A DNA stretch of 64,000 nt from Aricia agestis. Its lineage: Eukaryota; Arthropoda; Insecta; Lepidoptera; Lycaenidae. A model generated the notes under the pieces. The model ran no database searches, was not told the origin of the DNA, and worked only from the letters and a program-made list of their open reading frames with translations. Position 1 is the first letter of the stretch. The number at the start of each line of letters is the position of its first letter. The stretch spans positions 2,934,001-2,998,000 of the forward strand of contig NC_056416.1 in the NCBI RefSeq assembly GCF_905147365.1, in the 5' to 3' direction. A program made the position numbers and the translations under genes. Shown here piece by piece: positions 1 through 10,563 of the stretch.

Positions 1-27
1 AATTCTTGAACGCTTCCGATAATATCC

Positions 28-248
28 ATACTTTTTTTTATTAAATAAGGGGGCAAACGAGTAAACCAAGCACATGGACATTCGCAACATCAGAAGAGCT
101 GCAGGTGCGTTGCCGCTCTCTTCTTGAAGGTTTGCAGGTCGTATAGGTCCGGAAATACTGCTGGTGACAGTTCGCTCCAGAGTTTTACAGTGCGCGGCAG
201 AAAGTTACGAGAAACGCACGGTGGAAGACTGCCACTCATCAAGGTGAT
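28..248 (-). mobile_element. LINE-A 3' end, 5'-truncated, internally deleted
   Basis: Read on the minus strand this matches the 3' end of the reverse-transcriptase element at 4747-5735: end of the coding region, short 3' UTR, then a poly(A)-like tail (seen here as the T-run near 30-40). Compared with that copy it lacks about 30 bp around the stop codon and part of the segment upstream. It is a dead 5'-truncated insertion with no coding capacity. Confidence 0.8.
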
Positions 249-426
249 AAAACTATTTATGTATTTAAACTATATTATAATTAATGTCTATCTGTCTGTC
301 AACGTAACATTTTTTACGTGACGTTGAACGTAACGTTACGTCCACGGCATTTTGACACCGCGTTTTTCTCATAAAGGGTCTCATAAAATTTCTCTATATA
401 TAGAGAGATTCCGCTATACGCTAGGT

Positions 427-686
427 ATACCTAGAAGAATAGAGCAACAATCTCGAGCTGTCAAACGAAACCGAAATTGGTTTCATCTGTGTGTAAAAAT
501 ATGTGTACGTATACACAAGCATGATTGAACATGATTTCTATGAGATTAAATTGTCAACGTGCGGCACGTGCCGACTGGACGTCAAAAAAAGAGTGCTACT
601 GTCATGTATAACACGTCTCTTTTTACCACGCAGTGTTACTGACAGAGCCTTTGTTTCTCTATTCCGCTAGGTATATTAACTTTATG
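427..686. mobile_element. P-like MITE, copy A (one end damaged)
   Basis: Inverted relative to the complete copy at 30263-30554. The right end keeps the terminal inverted repeat ending CTTTATG (686). The left end is rearranged around a palindromic CTAGGTATACCTAG and lacks the outermost bases. The interior (ACAATCTCGAGCTGTCAAACG, CGGCACGTGCCGACTGGACG) matches the other copy. No coding capacity. Confidence 0.75.
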
Positions 687-1060
687 GTTTTTCTTCTAGT
701 TTGTTTCAGCTTTTTGGCTCAGATTTCGGACATCTGTCTGCAGTGCCCCGTACGTTTTACCCTTGAGTGAATTTCTACGCGACGTCAATGCTGTCGTGCG
801 GCCTATATTTTACTTGCTGGAGATAGATAATATAAAGTCAATGATATTATATGAAAAACTCAAAGTGTAAAGTTCTAAAACCGGACATACTTACCAAGCT
901 ATATTTATTGTAACGTTTTGTTTTTGGTTCTGCCCATAGACTTAATACCTATATACTGTCGGTTCAGCCAGACAACCTCGAAAAACGAATAGTGATAAGC
1001 GTAAATATTGAAGGCAAGTGACCCAGTGGTCAATGACCCGATGGTGTGATCAAATTACGG
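687..1060. other. No recognised feature
   Basis: Unique-looking sequence with no gene, repeat or RNA that I can support. Confidence 0.4.
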
Positions 1061-1109
1061 CACTCACCTGACATAAAATAACAACCTATTATTTTATGTC
1101 AGGTGAGTG
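1061..1109. repeat. Perfect hairpin, 21-bp arms, 7-nt loop
   Basis: Arms 1061-1081 and 1089-1109 (CACTCACCTGACATAAAATAA and its exact reverse complement) enclose CAACCTA. It is not part of any element recognised here. The perfect arms and tiny loop suggest a recent inverted duplication. Confidence 0.85.
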
Positions 1110-1140
1110 AGTAATAGAGCGAGAAAGAATGTGGAAAAAG

Positions 1141-1204
1141 ATCCCGCGACCCCCGGCTTAAGCCGCAAGTCACCACGCACTCAACCACCAAGCCGCAGAG
1201 GTAG
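1141..1204 (-). mobile_element. SINE-1 tRNA-like head fragment
   Basis: The reverse complement reads like the first 60 bp of the full SINE-1 at 28887: GGTTGAGTGCGTGG (A-box region), then GGGGGTCGCGGG leading into the B box, where it stops. A decayed 5' fragment. Confidence 0.6.
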
Positions 1205-1785
1205 TCAAAAATTACAAACGGTTTAAACTATTGTATAGCTTTTTTCGCGGACTTTGACCGCAGCGACTGAATCAAGAAATTCCGTAACGAAAAAACCCTA
1301 CACACCCCACTCCGGCGGCACAACGGTGCGAGTTGTGACGTTGCCAGACTTGGGACGGTGTTTGTGTGCGTGCGACTAGACGTATGCGAATTATAATTTA
1401 GTACATAAAGTCGATAAAAATACTATGCAATATTTTTACCGCGGCAGTCTCCGAGTGCCACACTTACGTATGTTTATCTTCATCTCTCGGCCTATACCGA
1501 TATCGATCACGAGTGATCGGGTCCCTGATTGATTCTCATCTCGAATGGACTTTATTTTATTATCCTCTATTAATATTTGCCGGCTCTGCCTATATAAGCA
1601 GTGCTTCCGTTATTTTATGAGCCTATATTTGCGGTTTTTGTGGGATTCGGAAATCAATTTTAAGTCACAGTGCTCCCAAATAATGCGCATAGACATTTTC
1701 GTAATTTTTCGGCAACGTTCGTATTTCCCGAGCGTCGGAAGACGTCGCTGCAAGCGCTGTTTTTAACCTTAAAGGAGTGAGCACA
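1205..1785. other. Unassigned stretch, locally GC-rich
   Basis: Locally CpG-containing (1240-1380, 1690-1760), with an isolated TATATAAG at 1591-1598. No initiator, splice pattern or convincing frame accompanies it, so I do not call a promoter. Confidence 0.3.
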
Positions 1786-1957
1786 CTGAGACGGGCCGTG
1801 CCGGGGCTCAGCGTGCCGGGGCGCATAGCAAAAATCCGCATCCATACAATTTGTATGGAAGCGGATGCGCGTATCGCACACTGTGCCGGGGCGCATCGGC
1901 GCGGATTTTTGCTTGGCGGATTTCCGTCAATGCGACACGGCCCGACAAGACCCCGAG
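1786..1957. mobile_element. GC-rich foldback / MITE-like element
   Basis: Nested inverted repeats: outer CGGGCCGTG (1792-1800) with CACGGCCCG (1936-1944); middle GCAAAAATCCGC (1828-1839) with its complement (1901-1912); and an inner near-palindrome (1834-1849 / 1851-1866, 15 of 16 pairs). GTGCCGGGGC also recurs directly at about 1798, 1813 and 1883. This is typical of a non-autonomous foldback element; superfamily not determined. Confidence 0.6.
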
Positions 1958-2319
1958 ACCCCAAGATTTTTTGCGGGAACACATCAATATTTACATAATA
2001 ACTTTATAAGTCACCGCAAATAAAAATAAAACTAAAAGAAAGGAAAAAATAAAGTTAAAAAGTAACCTTTACTTTTTTTGGAAGTTGGGTAATAAAATAT
2101 GTTAGTGTCTACAGAGCTCGAAGCCGAGATAAAGGCGTCTTCATATTAAATCTCATAAACTTAGCGGTCACTTTAAGTGAACATAAAAGAAAAATGGCTG
2201 GTTATTACTTTATAATACGTATCATGTTTGTTTCGAATAGTATTAAATATTATGGGTATAATAAAACATCTTTTAGGATTAACAGACTTTGTAGCGCGCG
2301 TTTTCAAGAGGTGGTTTAC

Positions 2320-2738
2320 TTAAGGCCCCTGAGCAAACCACCTTGACCATACATTTGCCGCGTTGCCGAGATCGCACCAAAATCCTATTTTTTTACTTAT
2401 CTTAGTTCAAAATTGAGCTAAAAATATTCAAACGGCGTTTTTGTAGTTAGTAAAATTGACGATCTATTGGCGTGTGTTTCAAATAAACGTAATTTGTGAA
2501 TACTAGGGAGATACTGAATGTATGCTTGAATTTAAATAAATTGGTATTACCTACTTTAGAAGCTGATATAATGAGTATAATAAACAAAAATAGGGAATCA
2601 ATAACGGTGAAAGGAATGTTCATATGCTGAAGATTATTGCTGTATTTTTATTATAATTTTGTAGCTTTCAAATTATGAGTTAATAAGTTAAGTTAATAAA
2701 CGGTAAATAACGGTATCTCCGTAGGGGGAGCGCCTTAA
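2320..2738. mobile_element. TTAA-flanked MITE family 1, copy 1
   Basis: Runs from TTAAGGCCCCTGAGC to GGGGGAGCGCCTTAA, about 419 bp including flanking TTAA, with weak inverted ends (GGC...GCC). A second copy with the same ends is at 4564-5999. A TTAA duplication is characteristic of the piggyBac superfamily, but the short terminal match makes that provisional. Confidence 0.65.
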
Positions 2739-3554
2739 ACTAGTTGTACAAGCCAAATGAAATCTAACAGAAGGTGTGCATGAACAACATAAAATTCATG
2801 AGTTAAAAAGTAACCTATGTTTGATTCAAGACATTATATTATGATAAGCTCATAAAATGTAACATTTTAAAAAGTAGCGTTTTACTCACAATATAATAAT
2901 ATTTTCCAAACACATCTATCGCATTTTATATTCAAATTTAAAAAATAAGCACCTATTCTAATTTAACGAAAAAACAACCGACCTCAGATGACTTTTTAAG
3001 TGGCCAATATATTAGGCCAATATATTAGAACACTGGCCGCTTGGGTGGCAGACGAAGCCAGAAATTTCCAAGTAATTGAAGTTAAGAGTGGAGTTTTCAG
3101 TTGTTTCTGGGCTCATAATTCAGCCAGGCGGTAGATTTTAATAGATAACGCGCTAAGTCGCGGGGAGTCCCGAAAATCCAATTTATTTTTGGATTCTTTT
3201 AATCTTGGATATAATTTAAAATATCCATTGCGGTACGGTTTATTTTTAAAGAGGTTTAAGCGCCCCCTTACATTTTACAGTTTTTCTATTTGTTGTTTAT
3301 AAATGTTAACCTTTTTAAGTAACGAAAGATATAGTGCGTGTGTCATGAAATAAGTTACTTTTTTCTATCGACGAAAATTGAGACTAAAGGTATAATTAAA
3401 TTTATATTAGTAAGAGTTTATATACATATTTATATACTTTATTTATATATTAGATTATTTATATACATATATATACATAAATCCATATATATTATATCGT
3501 TAATCCTTTGTGTCTCATTACCACGAATGCGCCTGTATTATACATTCTCAGTAT
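2739..3554. other. AT-rich DNA without a gene
   Basis: Contains a two-copy tandem GGCCAATATATTA at about 3001-3027 and a TA-rich stretch at 3415-3500. Nothing else identified. Confidence 0.4.
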
Positions 3555-3638
3555 CACCCTAAGGTTGGTTGGTAGAGAATGCCACAAGGCATTAAGCCCG
3601 CCTTTGTAAATTTGCATAAAGTGTTAATAAATAAATAC
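3555..3638 (+). mobile_element. LINE-B 3' UTR fragment
   Basis: Matches the 3' UTR of the LINE-B copy whose tail is near 44460-44550 on the minus strand: AAGGTTGGTTGGTAGAGAATG, then a small hairpin (AATGCC-ACAA-GGCATT), CCCGCCT, and an AATAAATA tail. Extreme 5' truncation leaves only the UTR. Confidence 0.7.
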
Positions 3639-4563
3639 AATTCGGATCTTTGCCGCGAGCGGCGGTAACCGACTCGACCTTGGTCGATTTTTTATTTAGT
3701 TATCCTTTGAAAGTAACATAACAAAGTACAAATAAATTAATATAAATAATATATTTATGAAATACAATAAACATTTACACAATACTACAATCTCTTCTTA
3801 CACAAAATTCATTCTATACATTACCTAATATTTAATGTTAGAATATTCAGTGATTTGTATTGTTTTCTTTACACAAGGTTGTCTGGAGCTGTTTGTATTG
3901 TATTTAACAATGAATAACATTTCACATACTGCTAAAACTGTGTTAAAAAAGTTTTATTAACTAAGTAATTACAAGCTATGATCTACTACGCCAATTATAA
4001 ATTCTTCAAAAAAGGAGGAGGCTCCTCAATTCGATCGTTTAGGTATCATATTATGTTTTTTCTGTTCGCGCATAACTTCGGCGCTTGATTTTGATTATTT
4101 AGGATACATGATACTTTACAGGTGGTTCCATGATAAGAAAATATTGTTGAAGTCGGGTTTTCTTTTTTAAAATTATGAAACTAAAAATCACTAAGTACGT
4201 GTTTTAGGAATTGACCTCTTGGAAGCAACCGACGAATATAACTAAGATAACGAGTTCTTGATAAGAAATGGTCCCGAACTTTCTCTACAAGGCTGTAGGA
4301 AACACGAGGCACGCACACAATCGCACTGAACTAGAGACGTGTTTGTATGAATGTGTCCTACTGCATAGAAATGCTTTGCCATAATATTATGGCTGTTTAC
4401 CTTTAGACCGTTCAGACTTAAATTGCTTTTGACATAATCCTTAGTTCCACAACAACAAAGATTATTTTACACGACAAAATATAATATGAATAACATGCAG
4501 TAAAATATCTTCATAATATATTGCCCGAATATTATATCGCTCGCACACTTGCGTGATCATTAC
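3639..4563. other. AT-rich DNA without a gene
   Basis: About 4008-4070 (AAAAGGAGGAGGCTCCTCAA) recalls the 'AACCGAC...GGAGGAGG' LINE-tail family also seen near 62650. The rest is unassigned. Confidence 0.35.
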
Positions 4564-4803
4564 TTAAGGCCATCCTCAGAGCAAACGACCTTGACATTTG
4601 TCGCGTTGACGAGATCGTACCAAAATCTTATTTTTTTACTTATCTTAGTTCAAAATTGACCCAAATGAGGAATATGTATTAATGTAATAATAATTGTCGG
4701 TCTATTGGCGAGTGTTTCAAATAAAAGTAATTTGTAAATTGAAGGCTTTTTTTTTATTAAATAAGGGGGCAAACGAGCAAACGGGTCACCTGATGGTAAG
4801 CAA

Positions 4804-5735
4804 CTACCGTCGCCCATGGACACTCGCAACATCAGAAGAGCTGCAGGTGCGTTGCCGGCCTTTTAGGAGGGAATACGCTCTTTTCTTGAAGGTTTGCAGG
4901 TCGTATCGGTCCGGAAATACTGCTGGTGACAGTTCATTCCAGAGTTTTACAGTGCGCGGCAGAAAATTACGCGAAAAACGCACTGTGGAAGACTGCCACT
5001 CATCAAGGTGATGAGGATGGTATGTTTTTCGCGTGGGACGATAGCGAAAAGATGCAGGTGGTATGATTCCGAACAATTCCTCAGAGCACTCCCCGTGATA
5101 CAACCGATAGAGGATACAGAGTGAAGCTACATCTCGGCGTAATTCCAGGGGGTCCAAGCTGTTTGAAACACTATGGCATTCAACAATTCGAGCAGCCCTT
5201 CGTTGGATATGATCCAGAGGGAGCAGTTGGTATTTTGGCGCCCCTGCCCAGAGATGAGAACAATATTCCATATGAGGCCGAACCTGCGCCTTGTAGAGTT
5301 GTAGGCGTTGGTCCGGACTGAAGTACTGTCTCGCTCTGTTAAGAACGCCAAGCTTCTTCGAGGCTAATTTGGCCTTACCCTCAAGATGATATCGGAACTG
5401 GACTTCGCTCGATACGTTGACGCCAAGTATCTCAATGCTAAGGGAGATGGTTAAAGATGTGCCCTCGAAACGAGGATAAACGACCATTGGTGACTTTTTA
5501 GTGGCGAACGCGCAGACTTGTGTCTTGGTGGGGTTGAATTGGACTAAATTACGTCTACCCTAATAAAATTCATTGGAGAAGGTCTCTGAATAGAGACCTT
5601 CTCCAATGAATTTTCCACCTTAGACACAAGTTCGTTTCGACTCTCAGTGACATTTTGCCGAGAAATATTAGGGGAGCCGGTATATACAGCATCACCTGTA
5701 CTATCATCCGCATAGCAATGAATGCCGTTGGTACC
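4804..5735 (-). pseudogene. Reverse transcriptase C-terminal part (LINE-A ORF2)
   Basis: Two frames are needed. The upstream part carries the palm-domain motif CYADDS (codons at 5700-5717), the catalytic Asp pair of reverse transcriptases. The downstream part, stop codon at 4804, is an open stretch of about 227 residues with the familiar LINE tail: KAKLASKKLGVLNRARQYF, YKAQVRPHMEYCSHLW, RRAARIV, then LWNELSPAVFP and GRQRTCSSSDVASVHGRR at the end. The endonuclease and most of the fingers/palm are missing through 5' truncation. The inverted duplication at 5565-5614 interrupts the join between ENSLEKVS and the NLVQFNPTKTQVC region. An intact enzyme would perform target-primed reverse transcription; this copy cannot. 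The last codons plus 3' UTR are the same sequence as the SINE-3 tail. Confidence 0.85.
5565..5614. repeat. Perfect hairpin, 23-bp arms, 4-nt loop, inside LINE-A
   Basis: Arms 5565-5587 and 5592-5614 are exact complements around GAAT. The right arm fits the LINE-A reading frame (VENSLEKVS); the left arm is extra. It is therefore a secondary inverted duplication, not part of the original element. Confidence 0.9.
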
Positions 5736-5830
5736 TACTGAAAGTGTGTTTGAATTTGAATAAATTGATTTTACTTGTGAAGCTGATATCATGAGTATAA
5801 TAATCAAAAATAGAAAATTAATAACGGGGG

Positions 5831-5890
5831 AAGGAATGTTCATATACTGAAGATTATTCAGCAATAATCTTCAGTATATGAACATTCCTT
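5831..5890. repeat. Perfect hairpin, 28-bp arms, 4-nt loop, inside TTAA MITE
   Basis: Arms 5831-5858 and 5863-5890 are exact complements around CAGC. MITE copy 1 (near 2612-2640) has only one of the two arms, so the second arm here is a later inverted duplication. Confidence 0.9.
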
Positions 5891-5999
5891 TCCCCGTAAA
5901 ATACAGTTATTTTTATTATAATTTTATAGCTTTCAAATTATGATTTATAAGGCTCTAAAAACGGTACATTACGGTATCTCCGTAGGGGGAGTGCCTTAA

Positions 6000-7177
6000 A
6001 GCACGAGTAAGAGATTTCAAGGACATAGCTGAGTTATTCTACTTATGATATCTATACTGTGTATCAAATCCGAGGTAAAATACGCATACTATACGTCTCA
6101 CTATTGTGGCATGAAGGATTATAGTTTTTATTCTGCGCTGACGCTCGTATATAAATCATAATGTTTTGAGCACCGTCCGCAAAGTACGTGAATGGAATAA
6201 ATCTAAAATGTCTGAACACATTTTCCGACATTGAAACAACACCCGCGAGTGTGATTAAAAAGATATTTGCTGTCTGCACAGTCGGTAAATAATTTGATGA
6301 AGTAAGAATATACTTGCCTCGCGAGCTCTACGGAAACGAAGGCTAAAGAACGCTACTAATGCTATAAAAGTCGAAGTGTCTGTCCGTCTGCTCGTCTGTT
6401 TGGTACAAGTTTATTCTTAGGAAGCGTGATTTATGTAGAAACGCTAATTTGCACACAAAAACCAGTCTACAAGTAAAATCACAACTTTTATTCATATGTT
6501 AATATGTAAGATTTACACTTATTGAAAAACATCTTCTTGAGGTTCGATTGGTTGACAAGATGGCGGCGCGGAGTCGGAAGCGCAAGAGTTGGGATCGACG
6601 CGCTAGTGATGGGATGGTCGCGCTAGTGATGTCTCGCGTTGGGCGTAGACCAGTACCTTTTCAAGTAAAGCCGTCCGTTGACTCGTTTTGGATGTAATTT
6701 GATAAAAAGATACTTTGTGGGCCCGGGAAGTAATATCTAAGGTTAGTTTTATCTATATTACGCTGGTGATCCAGGCATAAAAAAGTTAGTGAAGTTAACG
6801 GTAACCAAAAAATTTCTACTTCTACTTTTTCTGAAAAAGTACCAATTAAAAAAATACTTTTATTAATATTTTGCGAAGAACGCCCAGTAAATGGAGTGAA
6901 CCTCTGTAGGACGGGCTCAGAAATATCGCTGCCCATTTATTTAATCTTGTTAATGAATTAAACAAAATATTTTAACGGTGAAAATAAAACTTATGGGTGT
7001 CTTTTGTTACTGAAAATATTTCGAGGATATAATTTTAAATGGGCGTAATATCATCCTGCAAAATGACCCAAGAGATGGTGTAAAAGTATTTTGGTATTTC
7101 GTTACCAAAATGAGGAAATTTTAAACATTTTGTACGCACCTCGATTAAAAGAACTACAAGTATAAAACACCACTTTT
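6000..7177. other. Unassigned stretch
   Basis: No recognised gene or repeat. Near 6590-6630 a short tandem GTCGCGCTAGTGATG-like motif occurs twice. Open frames here are under 120 codons with no domain I can name. Confidence 0.35.
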
Positions 7178-7272
7178 GTGCAGTGGTTTTGAGCGTGGTT
7201 ATTGACTCCGGACTCGAAGTTCGATTCCCACGTTGGAAAATGTTGTTTTCAAGGTTGGTTACGAAAATGCAG
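7178..7272 (+). mobile_element. SINE-2-like tRNA head, decayed
   Basis: GCAGTGGTTTTGAGCG (A-box region), then AAGTTCGATTCCCACGTTGG (B box) and GTTTTCAAGGTTGGTTACGA follow the order of the full SINE-2 at 9539 but are strongly diverged. An old copy truncated at the 3' side. Confidence 0.55.
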
Positions 7273-7858
7273 GCTTTGCACAACTTATAGATCCTGCGAC
7301 AAAAATAGCCTTGAAGGGTTTTAAGGTCTCTTTGGTGGGCCGAGAGAAATAATAATGGTAAAGGTACTGAACACAATATGCTCTTATTCCCTCCGCGAGC
7401 TTATAATTGTGCCACATTAACTACAATTAATAATAAAGTTACGTTCGTGATAATAGATAGTAAAACCAGTCCTTAATTTATTAGCCGGGACTGGAATGGC
7501 ATTTTGAAATTAATTATACTTTAAATCAAGTTTGTAATAGGGGTTTGTGTAAGTTTGCGCTTTGGGCGGCAGCCGCAATGCGTACAACCTACAATAACTA
7601 AATCTACTCAAAGGAACGTTGCAAATGTCTGTCAGTGGTGAAAATTACTTTATTAACATAGTGCGACTAAGTTTCCGATGGTTTCTAAAGCAGGGTTACT
7701 AAGAACCAGTTCACATTGGTCGATATTACCCAGTCAAATTTCATTTTATAATTTTATTACAAGCGTTGCATAATATACTTTTTACTACCTAACAAGGCAA
7801 TTAAAAAAAAAAGTTCTGTATTAAAATTATGCATACCTAACTATAATCGCGCGCATCG
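7273..7858. other. AT-rich DNA without a gene
   Basis: No supported feature. Confidence 0.4.
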
Positions 7859-8052
7859 CTCTGGAATGAACTGTCACCAGCAGTATTTCCGGACCGATAC
7901 GACCTGCAAACCTTCAAGAAAAGAGCGTATTCCCTCTTAAAAGGCCGGCAACGCACCTGCAGCTCTTCTGATGTAGCGAGTGTCCATGGGCGACGGTAGT
8001 TGCTTACAATCAGGTGACCCGTTTGCTCGTTTGCCCCCTTATTTAATAAAAG
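7859..8052 (+). mobile_element. LINE-A 3' end, 5'-truncated
   Basis: Plus-strand copy starting in the WNE... part of the C-terminal coding region and running through the stop, the 3' UTR (CCCGTTTGCTCGTTTGCCCC) and a short A-rich tail near 8048. No coding capacity. Confidence 0.85.
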
Positions 8053-8164
8053 AAATATATATATTGTACAAACGTTTAAAACACATTGACCGATAAACAT
8101 TGGAAACTTTTAGGGGCTGACATGATATGTGTGGCAAAAGCCGTTTATTTAAATAAATATTAAA

Positions 8165-8240
8165 AAAAAACCCCAGGCGGGATTCCAATCCACGACCCCA
8201 GACGTCGACGCGAACTGAACCACCGAGTATCACAACGTGC
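8165..8240 (-). mobile_element. Decayed tRNA-headed SINE fragment
   Basis: The reverse complement shows CTCGGTGGTTCAGTTCGCG and then GGGGTCGTGGATTGGAATCC, which resemble tRNA A and B boxes in the right order, followed by an A-rich stretch. Too diverged to assign to SINE-1 or SINE-2. Confidence 0.45.
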
Positions 8241-8910
8241 ACACTAACTTTAAAACATAAATCAAATCTTCCCACTTCACTCCCTCCCTGATAAGACGTG
8301 GAACATCTAAATTATTGAGCCAAAGAATCAAAAAAGGGCTCTATTTTAACATTCTTAAGTCGATTTGGCAGCGTGTGGAAGGCGCGTGCCGCGAATAACA
8401 AGGTAAACCCGTAACCACTCAGCAAAGACCCCTCAAACTCGTTGTTCAATAGAAATACCTTTAGAGGTCACGGTTTGCGGGGTTCCAGTTACGCTGGATC
8501 CAGAACGGTGTTACTCATATTAAGGTCGGAAAGTTTTCGGTATGCAAAGAATTTTCTGGTTTTCACCCGAGGGCCTGATTGCTCTATTGATAAGGTTTTT
8601 AGTTAAGTGAAGTTTTTGGTTTCCTTTAAGTTTTTTAACTAGCACCCTTGTTTTTTAACTGGCTTCCAAAAAGGAGAAGGTTATATGTTCGGCTGTAGAT
8701 TTTTTTTGAGTACATTGAAAAACATCTCTAGGGCGCAGCGGGAAGTACTTATGTAGTATGTAATGAACAAATAAATATACTTACTTAAATTAAAACAACG
8801 ATCCCGACATTCAGCCAAAAATTAACAAAGAATCCCTCTATAAATTCATTAATGCAGTTTTGCTTGGTGTTGGATCAAGCCTGCAAAATTATCACACAAA
8901 ATAAAGTTAT
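8241..8910. other. Unassigned stretch
   Basis: The segment 8330-8600 has moderate GC and could be an old element, but nothing is identifiable. Confidence 0.3.
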
Positions 8911-9058
8911 ACCCCCTTACTAATAAACGTTGTATAAGCTTTGAATAGTTATACAGTGTTTTGTTCCTGTCACACAAGTGATATTTTTAATTGGATTGAA
9001 GAAGACAAAACACTGTATAACTATTCAAAGCTTATACAGCGTTTACTAGTAAGAGGGA
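8911..9058. mobile_element. Foldback MITE with ~54-bp inverted repeats, TA flanks
   Basis: Left arm from CCCCCTTACTAATAAACG and right arm ending CGTTTACTAGTAAGAGGG are near-perfect complements over about 54 bp, with a ~40-nt loop. TA dinucleotides flank both ends (8910-8911 and 9059-9060), consistent with a Tc1/mariner-type target duplication. No transposase. Confidence 0.75.
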
Positions 9059-9270
9059 TAATATATACGTGTGCATTATAATAGCATATTGTAGTACAAT
9101 AGAAAATAGACTCAATTGAACAAGAACAGCTCCATAATCCATTCGTATTAAATTAGTAGAATTAGGTACATATTATAATAATTGTTTTCTTGGGTCCTCA
9201 CTCCACCACCATTACGTTAAGTAACAAAGAAAGCCATGATGCGCATAGTGTTCCTGCTTCCTGGGCCTAG

Positions 9271-9420
9271 AGACAAGTGTCAAGCGATTATCGTAAACGC
9301 CAACGCCAACGCCACAAAATGTATGGGATTTGACATTAGTATTCGCTAGCGAAGCGATGACTTATGTCAAATTGCATTCATTTTGTTGGCGTTTACGATA
9401 ATCGCTTGCCACTTGTCTAG
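9271..9420. mobile_element. Foldback MITE 'GACAAG', copy 1
   Basis: Ends GACAAGTGTCAAGCGATTAT and its complement; arms about 60 bp around a core containing ATTCGCTAGCGAA. CTAG lies at both borders. A second copy is at 33311-33453, so this is a dispersed non-autonomous family. Confidence 0.8.
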
Positions 9421-9538
9421 TAGAGCTAAGCATCGAGGCCCTCTAGAGCGGGGTAGTTTACGACCGTTGGCAGAGTTGCGGTGGGTATATACTACTGTCC
9501 ATTAAATATATATAGCGTTGCGTATACTGTATAATAAC

Positions 9539-9899
9539 GCCTCCGTGGTCTAGTGGTATAAGAGCGCGGCTCTTGACTCGGAGGTCGTGGGTTCGATTCC
9601 CGCGTTGGGAGCATGTTATTTCCAAGTTTGGTAAGGACAGTGCAGGCTGATCACCTGATTGTCTGACAAGTAAGATGATCCATGCGTCGGATGGGCATGT
9701 AAAAAGTCGGTCCTGCGCCTGATCTCTCGCCAGTCGTGTCGGTCTTCCGTCCCACTAGGTTATGAGAGTAAAGGAATAGAGAGTGCTCTTGTGTACTGCG
9801 CACACACTTGGGCACTATAAAATTACTCCTGCGTAGCTGGCCTGGTTTCAATGAAACCGGCCACCGTCACCGAAACCGGTGTAGGAGCTATTATTATTA
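9539..9899 (+). mobile_element. SINE-2, full-length copy 1
   Basis: About 360 bp. A tRNA-derived head GCCTCCGTGGTCTAGTGGTA carries the pol III A box; GGGTTCGATTCCCGC is the B box. A family-specific body follows (ATGATCCATGCGTCGG, CTGCGCCTGATCTCTCGCCA), ending in (ATT)n after GGAGCT. The 13249 copy matches throughout. Transcribed by pol III in principle and mobilised in trans; it is not a functional tRNA gene. Confidence 0.85.
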
Positions 9900-10460
9900 T
9901 ATCATCCCCGCAACTATACTTTAGTGGGTAATGGACTGTGGCACCCCACGCGTGGGGAGTTCTACATCACCATCATCATCATCCCGACCGATGACCCCAA
10001 TCCGCTAGCGATGCGGAAATTATTTCCCTTTTGAAAAAAGGGTACAGCTCTCATTACGTCCGAATTAGATCGAAAAATCTACCGCAAAGTCCTGTAAAAT
10101 CCTAAGGGACGGTTACCCTGCCCTATCAAAGTCCCAATAAAGAAATGCGACACCGAGATAGATGTGGGTGTAGGGTGATTCGTTTCGAGGTTTTTAATGG
10201 CCAATTCCCGTCAAACGGCGCTTACCAGATGATATTTTAGATTCGACTTTTATTGCCACTGAGCGAGATTTTGAGATTGGTAGTAAATAAAATTGGAGAT
10301 TCAAAAATTGAAATCAAAATTCATTTTGAAGCGACATAGGCGCGTTGAGTGTTACATTTTTGTAGTTTTTAGAGTTGCATATTATAGTGATAAATGATCC
10401 CCCCCTTATTTAGAGTTACTGTTAAAAAGCATCGCTGAAAGAGTAAATTTTGACTTCTAT
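9900..10460. other. Unassigned stretch
   Basis: Contains a 14-bp perfect palindrome CCCCACGCGTGGGG (9944-9957) and a short (ATC)n run near 9965-9983. No gene seen. Confidence 0.4.
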
Positions 10461-10563
10461 AGTTTACCGGAGGACCAATCCCCTACCCTATTCCCTTCCC
10501 TACCCTCCCATATTCCATTCTCTTCCCATCCCTACCCTCCCCTATTACCCTATTCCCTCTTAA

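Larger units (their letters stand above)
4747..5735 (-). mobile_element. LINE-A non-LTR retrotransposon, 5'-truncated
   Basis: Minus-strand non-LTR element of the Jockey/CR1 group. The T-run at 4747-4756 is its poly(A) tail. It holds the catalytic end of the reverse transcriptase and the C-terminal region (next entry). It is 5'-truncated inside the RT domain, lies inside a TTAA MITE, and is broken by an inverted duplication at 5565-5614. Confidence 0.85.
4564..5999. mobile_element. TTAA-flanked MITE family 1, copy 2 (split)
   Basis: Left part 4564-4746 and right part about 5736-5999 match copy 1 at 2320-2738 and end in TTAA at 4564-4567 and 5996-5999. LINE-A (4747-5735) is inserted in the middle, so the MITE is the older insertion. 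The right part also carries an inverted duplication (5831-5890) that copy 1 lacks. Confidence 0.7.

Noticed and set aside
1591..1598. TATATAAG as a TATA box
   Set aside because: No initiator, downstream element, exon or frame supports a promoter. Such octamers are frequent in AT-rich DNA.
6661..7376. Two minus-strand open frames of 91 and 113 codons
   Set aside because: No recognisable domain and biased low-complexity composition. One overlaps a decayed SINE head (7178-7272), so neither is likely to be a gene.
9539..9613. tRNA-like cloverleaf sequence (also at 13249 and 28887)
   Set aside because: The A and B boxes are good, but each is followed by the same SINE body and an (ATT)n tail, and the copies are dispersed. 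They are SINE heads, not tRNA genes.
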